DNA from: Klenkia soli | Lineage (GTDB): Bacteria; Actinomycetota; Actinomycetes; Mycobacteriales; Geodermatophilaceae | NCBI RefSeq assembly: GCF_900103975.1 | Contig: NZ_FNIR01000009.1 | Location: 1 to 64,000, forward strand | Reading direction: 5' to 3' | Length of the DNA: 64,000 nt | In this document: positions 59,024 to 64,000 of the stretch, piece by piece | How the letters are laid out: each line of letters starts with the position of its first letter | Numbering within the stretch: the first letter of the stretch is position 1 | The notes under the pieces: generated by a model | Told to the model about the DNA's origin: nothing | Databases searched by the model: none | What the model saw: only the letters and a program-made list of their open reading frames with translations | Translations under genes and position numbers: made by a program

Positions 59024-59541
59024 CGCTCCCACCACAGCGCCTGCACCAGGGTGCAGAGCAGGTCGAGCCGGTGCGCGGGGACCGGGCGCCCCCGCCCGGC
59101 CGACCGATTCGCGAGGTCGGCGAGGACGGCACCCAGCGGGGTGACCACGGCCTCGTGCAGGCCGGCGCGGAGGTCGTCGTCGTGCCGGGCGGCGCCGACC
59201 AGGCTGGCGGTGGCGCGCTCGTGCTTGTCCAGCGGGCGGGTCCAGGGCTGCAGCAGGGCGACCAGGTCGTCGCGCAGCGACCCGTGGTCGGCCGGGCGGG
59301 GCACCAGGTCGAAACCGCCCACCGCGTGCCGCACCAGTGCCGACATCGTGGGCCAGCGGCGGTAGATGCCGGCCTTGCCCGCGCGGGCCCGGGCCGCGAC
59401 CCGGTCGCTGTTGAGCCGCCCCCAGCCCTCGTCGGCCAGGATGTCGACCGCCACGGCCACCAGCTGCTCGGACAACTCGGCGCTGAGGGGCCGGCCGGGG
59501 GACCTCGACCCCTGCCGCGCGGTCAGGTCGGTGCTCGTCAC
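58936..59541 (-). CDS. TetR-family regulator
   Basis: About 202 residues. LSAELSEQLVAVAVDILADEGWGRLNSDRVAARARAGKAGIYRRWPTMSALV is the TetR helix-turn-helix with the YRRWP recognition helix. The C-terminal domain includes LLCTLVQALWWERYTAF. I chose GTG 59541; ATG 59577 is an in-frame alternative whose sequence GTGGATCCAC suggests an operator instead. It overlaps the other TetR gene by 88 bp, tail to tail. It may regulate itself or the divergent menB region. Confidence 0.78.
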   Translation of the reverse strand: MTSTDLTARQGSRSPGRPLSAELSEQLVAVAVDILADEGWGRLNSDRVAARARAGKAGIYRRWPTMSALVRHAVGGFDLVPRPADHGSLRDDLVALLQPWTRPLDKHERATASLVGAARHDDDLRAGLHEAVVTPLGAVLADLANRSAGRGRPVPAHRLDLLCTLVQALWWERYTAFAVPMTDAEVADLVDTVLLPVVSDS

Positions 59542-59636
59542 GCCCGCATCCTGCCCGGTGGAGTGGATCCACCACAACGACCGACACGATGGCGTGACCG
59601 TGCGTCACAGCATCTCCGGCAGATGATCACCTGGAG

Positions 59637-60527
59637 TCACACATGCCAGGGGAAGCGGCTGAAGTCGGCCGGGCGCTTCTCCAGGAACGAGTCGCGGCCC
59701 TCGACGGCCTCCTCGGCCATGTAGGCCAGCCGGGTGGTCTCGCCGGCGAACAGCTGCTGGCCGACCAGGCCGTCGTCCACGAGGTTGAAGGAGTACTTCA
59801 GCATCCGCTGCGCGGTCGGGCTCTTGGCCACGACCTTGCGGCCCCACTCCAGCGCGGTGGCCTCGAGCTCGGCGTGCGGCACGACGGCGTTGACCATGCC
59901 CATGCGGTGCGCGTCGTCGGCCGAGTACTCCTCGCCGAGGAAGAAGATCTCGCGGGCGAACTTCTGCCCGACCTGCCGGGCCAGGTAGGCCGAGCCGAAC
60001 CCGCCGTCGAAGCTGCCGACGTCGGCGTCGGTCTGCTTGAACCGGGCGTGCTCGGCGCTGGCCAGGGTCAGGTCGCTGACCACGTGCAGGCTGTGCCCGC
60101 CGCCCGCGGCCCACCCGGGGACGACGCAGACCACGACCTTCGGCATGAACCGGATCTGCCGCTGCACCTCCAGGATGTGCAGCCGCCCGCTCACCCCGGC
60201 GCCGGCCTCGTAGCCGTAGCGGCCCCGCACCCGCTGGTCGCCGCCCGAGCAGAACGCCCAGCCGCCGTCCTTGGGGCTGGGGCCGTTGCCGGTGAGCAGC
60301 ACGCAGCCGACCGTGGTGTCCAGCCGGGCGTGCTCCATGACCTGCAGCAGCTGGTCGACCGTCTGCGGGCGGAAGGCGTTGCGCACGTCGGGCCGGTCGA
60401 AGGCCACCCGCACCACGCCGGCGTCGACCGCCCGGTGGTAGGTCAGGTCGGTCAGCCCCTCGAAGCCGGGGACCGCCGTCCAGGCCGTGGGGTCGAAGGT
60501 CGCCGAGACGCCGTCCAGTGCACTCAC
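59637..60527 (-). CDS. menB: 1,4-dihydroxy-2-naphthoyl-CoA synthase
   Basis: 296 residues, crotonase fold. CSGGDQRVRG (oxyanion loop), GWAAGGGHSLHVVSDLTLAS, DADVGSFDGGFGSAYLARQVGQ and AREIFFLGEEYSADDA are MenB hallmarks; the C-terminal FSRFPWHV is also typical. It closes the second ring in menaquinone synthesis. No other men gene is in the window. GTG start at 60527. Divergent from the EEP-family gene with 35 bp between. Menaquinone would be the acceptor expected for the FDH complex. Confidence 0.92.
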   Translation of the reverse strand: MSALDGVSATFDPTAWTAVPGFEGLTDLTYHRAVDAGVVRVAFDRPDVRNAFRPQTVDQLLQVMEHARLDTTVGCVLLTGNGPSPKDGGWAFCSGGDQRVRGRYGYEAGAGVSGRLHILEVQRQIRFMPKVVVCVVPGWAAGGGHSLHVVSDLTLASAEHARFKQTDADVGSFDGGFGSAYLARQVGQKFAREIFFLGEEYSADDAHRMGMVNAVVPHAELEATALEWGRKVVAKSPTAQRMLKYSFNLVDDGLVGQQLFAGETTRLAYMAEEAVEGRDSFLEKRPADFSRFPWHV

Positions 60528-60562
60528 CCGGCGAACGTATCCGGTGTGCGCACCATGGGCGC

Positions 60563-61342
60563 ATGCGCATCGGCACGCTCAACCTGGCCTCGGGCCGCGG
60601 GGACGACGGGGTGTCCGTCTCCCGGGCCGACCTCGTCGCCGCCGTGGCCGACCTCGACGTCGACGTCCTCGCCCTGCAGGAGGTCGACGTCGACCAGCCG
60701 CGCTCCCACCACGTGCACCAGGCCGCGGTGCTGGGGTTCCCCGAGTGGCGGTTCGCGGCCACCCTCGCCGGGACGCCGGACCCCTTCGCCAGCTGGACGG
60801 CGCTGCCCCCGGCGCTGGACCACGGCGACCTGACCGGCCCGCACTACGGGGTGGCGCTGCTCTTGCGGTTGCCGGTGCGGCGCTGGCACGTGCTCGGGCT
60901 GACCGCCGGGCCGCTGAAGCTGCCGCTGGTCGCCCCGGACCCGCGCACCGGGTCGCGCCGGCTGTGGTGGTTCCCCGACGAGCCGCGGGCCGCGATCGCC
61001 GCCGAGCTCGACGGGCTGACCGTCGTCGGCACGCACCTGTCCTTCGCCGCGCCCACCGCCGCCCGGCAGCTGCGCCGGGTGCACCGCTGGGCCCGCAGCC
61101 TCCCCGGCCCGGTCGTCGTCGCCGGGGACCTCAACCTGGGCGGCTCGTTGTCGGCCCTGGTCACCGGTGGACGGCGGCTGGTGGCGGAGCGGACCTGGCC
61201 GGCGCCGGACCCCAAGGTGCAGTTCGACCACGTGCTGTCGCTGGGCGGGGTGGTCGGCAGCGATCCCCTCGTCACCCGGTTGAGCCTCGGCGACCACCGC
61301 CTGGTCACGGTGCAGGTGGCAGCTTCCGGTCGGCCAGCCTGA
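60563..61342 (+). CDS. Endonuclease/exonuclease/phosphatase-family protein
   Basis: 259 residues. MRIGTLNLASG (Asn), VLALQEVDVDQPRS (metal Glu), VVGTHLSFAA (His), VVAGDLNLGGS (Asp/Asn) and LGDHRLVTVQV (Asp-His) give the full EEP active site. Such enzymes cleave phosphodiesters in DNA, RNA or lipids using Mg2+; the substrate is not evident. No signal peptide, so cytoplasmic. The 3' end overlaps the Pr6Pr gene by 38 bp on the other strand. Confidence 0.82.
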   Translation: MRIGTLNLASGRGDDGVSVSRADLVAAVADLDVDVLALQEVDVDQPRSHHVHQAAVLGFPEWRFAATLAGTPDPFASWTALPPALDHGDLTGPHYGVALLLRLPVRRWHVLGLTAGPLKLPLVAPDPRTGSRRLWWFPDEPRAAIAAELDGLTVVGTHLSFAAPTAARQLRRVHRWARSLPGPVVVAGDLNLGGSLSALVTGGRRLVAERTWPAPDPKVQFDHVLSLGGVVGSDPLVTRLSLGDHRLVTVQVAASGRPA

Positions 61343-61952
61343 ACCCCGGCAGGAGGACGACGGCCAGCACCGCCACGAAGGCCAGGTTCCGCAGCGCCGC
61401 GGGGTAGCCGATCTCGACGACGTCCATGAAGGGGTAGGGGTACCAGTCGGTGAGCGCGCCCAGGACCAGGGCGTAGCCGATCCAGGCCAGCGGCCAGGCC
61501 ATCGACCAGCCGACCGTGGCCGCGGTGACCCGCGGGCGCGGGCCGAGCACCAGCCAGCCCCCGACCGCGAGCACCGGGGCGACGTAGTGCAGCCCCGCGT
61601 TGGTCCACCAGCCCAGCCCGGTCGGGTGCAGGGTGGGCCCCAGCACGACCGCGTACACCAGCCCGGTCACCATGATGCCCAGCAGCGAGGTCAGCCGCAC
61701 CACCCGCCAGCCGCGGCCGTCGTGGGCCGGGTCGCGGACCAGCGGCAGCACCCCGGCCAGCACCAGCAGGTTGCTCTGGATGGTGAAGTAGGAGAACAGC
61801 CGCAGCACCCGGGTGCCGGTGCCGGGGTCGTCGGCCGGGACCAGCACCGTCGCGCCGCTGATCGCCCGCCCCAGCTCGGTGAGCACGGACAGGACGACGA
61901 CGGCGGCCAGCACCCCGTGCACCAGCCGGGCGAGGGCGCGTCGGTCGGTCAT
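61305..61952 (-). CDS. Pr6Pr-family membrane protein
   Basis: 215 residues with six membrane segments. FSYFTIQSNLLVLAGVLPLV, LTSLLGIMVTGLVYAVVLGPTLHPTGLGWWTNAGLHYVAPVLAVGGWLVLGPR and ALTDWYPYPFMDVVEIGYPAALRN are characteristic of Pr6Pr/FAR-17a-like proteins, whose role is unknown. ATG start at 61952. Confidence 0.82.
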   Translation of the reverse strand: MTDRRALARLVHGVLAAVVVLSVLTELGRAISGATVLVPADDPGTGTRVLRLFSYFTIQSNLLVLAGVLPLVRDPAHDGRGWRVVRLTSLLGIMVTGLVYAVVLGPTLHPTGLGWWTNAGLHYVAPVLAVGGWLVLGPRPRVTAATVGWSMAWPLAWIGYALVLGALTDWYPYPFMDVVEIGYPAALRNLAFVAVLAVVLLPGFRLADRKLPPAP

Positions 61953-62082
61953 CGGCAGATCATGGCCCCGTCGCCGGAGCGACGCGCACCGGCCCTCGTG
62001 TCGTGACCCAGGTCCCAGGTGCGGGTCCTAGGGTGTGCCCGGCTCACGAGACCGCTCGGGCCCGGAGAGGACGGTCACCACC

Positions 62083-63048
62083 ATGGGGATGCAGGCAGCG
62101 GGCGCCCGGCGCACCTCCGACTGGCCGGCCGACGCAGCCGTCGAGGCGGCCGCCGCCTGGGCTAGCGCGGTCCACCGCGCCCCGGGCCCGTGGGCCGCCG
62201 TCCGCACCGCCGTCGGCTCGGCGCAGGCACGCGCCGGGTTGCGGGCCACCCTCACGGTGCTGCGCGGCCTGCCGTCCTCGACGATCCCGGTCGGGCCGGG
62301 ACCCGCCGGCACCGAGATCGCGCGCTGGTTCGGCGGGTCGGCCCGGATCTCGCCGTGGGCCCGGGCGCCGGTGGCCGTGCTCGACCTCCCGGCCACGACG
62401 GCCGAGTACCTCTCCGGGCGACCCCGCCAGGCGATGCGCACCAACATCACCCGCGCCCGGGCGGCCGGGCTGACCTGCACCCCGGTCCTCGACGAGGCCG
62501 GTCGCCGGGCCGTGGTGGGCGACGTCGCCCGGATGCGGGCCCAGGACCCGGCCGCGATGGTCCTCGAGCAGGGGATCGAGGAGGTCCGCTCCCACATGCT
62601 GGTGGCCCGGACCGAGCAGGGCGAGGCGGTGGGCCTGGCCGAGGTCGTGGTCGACGGGCCGGTGGCCGGGTTGGCCACGCTCGTCACCGCCCCGGGCAAC
62701 CCGGCGGGCGCGGCCCTGCGCTACCTGCTGCACCTGGCCGTCGTCGAGCACGTCCTGGAGCGCCAGGTGCGGGTGCTCGTGGTGTCCGGCTCGATGCTGC
62801 TCACGCCGGCCGGCACCCGGTACTTCCAGCGGCGGACCGGCTTCGTGCCGGCCCGGGTCCGCCTCGTCCGCGGGACCCCGGGTCAGCCGACCAGGCCGAG
62901 CAGCGTGGGCAGTGCGGCGGCCAGCCCCGGGTGCAGCTCGACCCCCGGGTCGGCCAGCGACACCCACGCCACCTCGGTGCTCTCGCGGTCGAGGACCAGG
63001 CGCGCCGGGTCGAGCTCGTCGACGGGCGTGGCCAGCACCGTCGAGTAG
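62083..63048 (+). CDS. GNAT-like acetyltransferase (C-terminus overlaps opposite gene)
   Basis: 321 residues. YLSGRPRQAMRTNITRARAAGL and MLVARTEQGEAVGLAEVVVDGPVAGLATLVTAPGNPAGAALRYLLHL fit a GNAT-like fold. The recognisable domain ends at about VRLVRGTPG (base 62880). The remaining 55 codons are antisense to the NUDIX gene's 3' end and read as Ser/Thr-rich filler, so this extension is probably not conserved. ATG 62083 has GAGAGGA somewhat far upstream; ATG 62089 is possible. Substrate unknown. Confidence 0.65.
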   Translation: MGMQAAGARRTSDWPADAAVEAAAAWASAVHRAPGPWAAVRTAVGSAQARAGLRATLTVLRGLPSSTIPVGPGPAGTEIARWFGGSARISPWARAPVAVLDLPATTAEYLSGRPRQAMRTNITRARAAGLTCTPVLDEAGRRAVVGDVARMRAQDPAAMVLEQGIEEVRSHMLVARTEQGEAVGLAEVVVDGPVAGLATLVTAPGNPAGAALRYLLHLAVVEHVLERQVRVLVVSGSMLLTPAGTRYFQRRTGFVPARVRLVRGTPGQPTRPSSVGSAAASPGCSSTPGSASDTHATSVLSRSRTRRAGSSSSTGVASTVE

Positions 63049-63350
63049 CTCCACCCGCCGTGGTCGTCGACCGACAGCTCGCCGAGGGTGAGCTGCCCGG
63101 GGAGCAGACCCAGTTCCTCGCCGGCCTCGCGCAGCGCACCCTCGGTCGCGCTCTCGCCCTCGTGCAGCGCACCGCCCGGGGTGCCCCAGGTGCCCCCGTG
63201 GTGGCTCCACTCCACCCGGTGCTGCAGCAACGCCTCCGGCCCCGCGGGGCCCGGGCGGTGCACCAGCAGCCCCGCTGCGCCGACCAACCCCCAGTGCCGG
63301 TGGCCGAGGTCGCAGGTGGTCCACCCGTCGGTGGGCGAGGTGTGCGGCAC
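62883..63350 (-). CDS. NUDIX hydrolase
   Basis: 155 residues, normal for a short NUDIX protein. The box is GGALHEGESATEGALREAGEEL followed by GL, preceded by WSHHGGTWGTP. The N-terminal GHRHWGLVGAAGLLVHR and the C-terminal ESTEVAWVSLADP are typical of MutT-like proteins. GTG 63350 with GGAGG eight bases upstream is used; longer N-terminal readings are proline-rich and unlikely. Overlaps the GNAT-like frame by 166 bp. Between this gene and 63604 lies 253 bp with no gene. Confidence 0.82.
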   Translation of the reverse strand: MPHTSPTDGWTTCDLGHRHWGLVGAAGLLVHRPGPAGPEALLQHRVEWSHHGGTWGTPGGALHEGESATEGALREAGEELGLLPGQLTLGELSVDDHGGWSYSTVLATPVDELDPARLVLDRESTEVAWVSLADPGVELHPGLAAALPTLLGLVG

Positions 63351-63603
63351 CGCCCCATCCTCCCCCGCCCCGCCCCCGAGGCCCCCGCAGAGGGGGTGGC
63401 CGCGGATTCCTGGGGGTGGTGACCCGTCGCGATCAGTCACCACCCCCGGAGAACCACCGCCACCCCCTGCGGAGCCAGCCGGGAGCCGCGCGGCAGTAGC
63501 AGGTCGGCGCGATGCGGGTGGCTCGTCGTCCACACCGGGGGGCGCCGTCCACAGGTCTGCCCGGGGAGGACGTCGGGGGCGCGGCGGCGGGCACGGTGGC
63601 CCC

Positions 63604-64000
63604 ATGAGCCTCGTGCTGCCCCTCGTCACCCGGGAGACCGCCCGGCGTCGGCTGGGTCTGCTGACCCGGTCCGGGCTCCTGGCCTGCGGGGTCACCGACC
63701 AGGAGATCGCCGCGGCCGTGCGCCGGGGTGAACTGCGTCGGGTGCGCGCCGGTGCCTACGTCTCCGCGGCCGACTGGGCGGAGGTCGAGCGCACGCGTCG
63801 CCTCCCGGGACTACGGGCCCTGGCCGTGGGCGCGGCGGTCGCCCCGGCGGGGACGCCGTTCTCCTCGTCGACCGCGGCATGGATCTGGGGGCTGCCCCGC
63901 CCGGCCCTCCGACGCGGTGCGGCCGACCTCGTGCACCTGGCCGGGCCGACCGGCCGGGGCGCCCGCGGCCGCGACTGGGTGCTGCACCGCGCGGCCCTGT
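63604..64000 (+). CDS. AbiEi-antitoxin-like/DUF559-type protein, N-terminal part (3' cut by window)
   Basis: 132 codons are present. LGLLTRSGLLACGVTDQEIAAAVRRGELRRVRAGAYVSAAD is the AbiEi-type winged helix, and AAWIWGLPRP follows as in other members. It resembles the N-terminus of the gene at 37458. The endonuclease-like C-terminal half should lie beyond the window. ATG start without a clear ribosome site. Confidence 0.7.
   Translation, partial: MSLVLPLVTRETARRRLGLLTRSGLLACGVTDQEIAAAVRRGELRRVRAGAYVSAADWAEVERTRRLPGLRALAVGAAVAPAGTPFSSSTAAWIWGLPRPALRRGAADLVHLAGPTGRGARGRDWVLHRAAL

Noticed and set aside
1-64000. tRNA or rRNA genes, integrase or transposase genes
   Set aside because: None was recognised by eye on either strand; a tRNA scan would settle the first point.

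Overview
The window looks like a chromosomal segment of a high-G+C actinobacterium. The best fit is Geodermatophilaceae (Blastococcus, Geodermatophilus or Modestobacter type). The reasons are very strong G/C use at third codon positions outside two islands, many GTG starts with 4-bp GTGA overlaps, a glucosyl-3-phosphoglycerate synthase, WXG100/PPE-like proteins, and a formate dehydrogenase whose selenocysteine codon is UAG. UAG recoding has been reported in that family. No rRNA or tRNA gene was seen.

Layout. (1) 1-8.7 kb: end of a surface-polysaccharide locus (gmd 3' end, flippase, O-antigen polymerase-like protein, four glycosyltransferases, an arginine-less low-molecular-weight phosphatase relative, a small membrane protein). 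Most of it is clearly A+T-richer than the rest and looks acquired. (2) 8.8-13.1 kb: membrane proteins, a diguanylate cyclase and two SGNH-type proteins, one lacking the catalytic serine. (3) 13.1-26.7 kb: a roughly 12.5-kb island between two direct copies of a NUDIX gene, the left copy broken by deletion. It carries pseudokinase-helicase, HKD-degenerate PLD-like protein, GHKL ATPase, a convergent SARP/receiver regulator, a Ser/Thr kinase and a membrane transglycosylase. I do not recognise this set as a described system. (4) 26.7-28.6 kb: PhzF-like isomerase and a sortase-type LAxTG surface protein. (5) 28.7-38.3 kb: a polymorphic-toxin/type VII-like locus with a YbaB-like gene, WXG/PPE-like genes and a 1670-codon toxin frame that contains an out-of-frame nested gene. 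(6) 38.3-44.3 kb: a three-subunit selenocysteine formate dehydrogenase. (7) 44.5-47.2 kb: low-complexity single-pass membrane proteins. (8) 47.4-56.5 kb: a long translationally coupled operon with two GGDEF/EAL proteins of complementary degeneracy, a metallo-beta-lactamase-fold protein, a DedA protein and a membrane phosphodiesterase-like protein. (9) 56.6-64 kb: ordinary chromosomal genes (GpgS, two TetR regulators, MenB, EEP nuclease/phosphatase-like, Pr6Pr, GNAT-like, NUDIX, AbiEi/DUF559-like).

How the parts may work together. The island genes form two signalling-plus-effector operons around a response regulator and look like a regulated conflict (possibly phage-defence) system; this is inference. 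The toxin locus looks like an inter-bacterial competition module. The FDH complex should oxidise formate and pass electrons to the membrane through an NrfD-type anchor. The c-di-GMP pair would make and break one messenger from one transcript.
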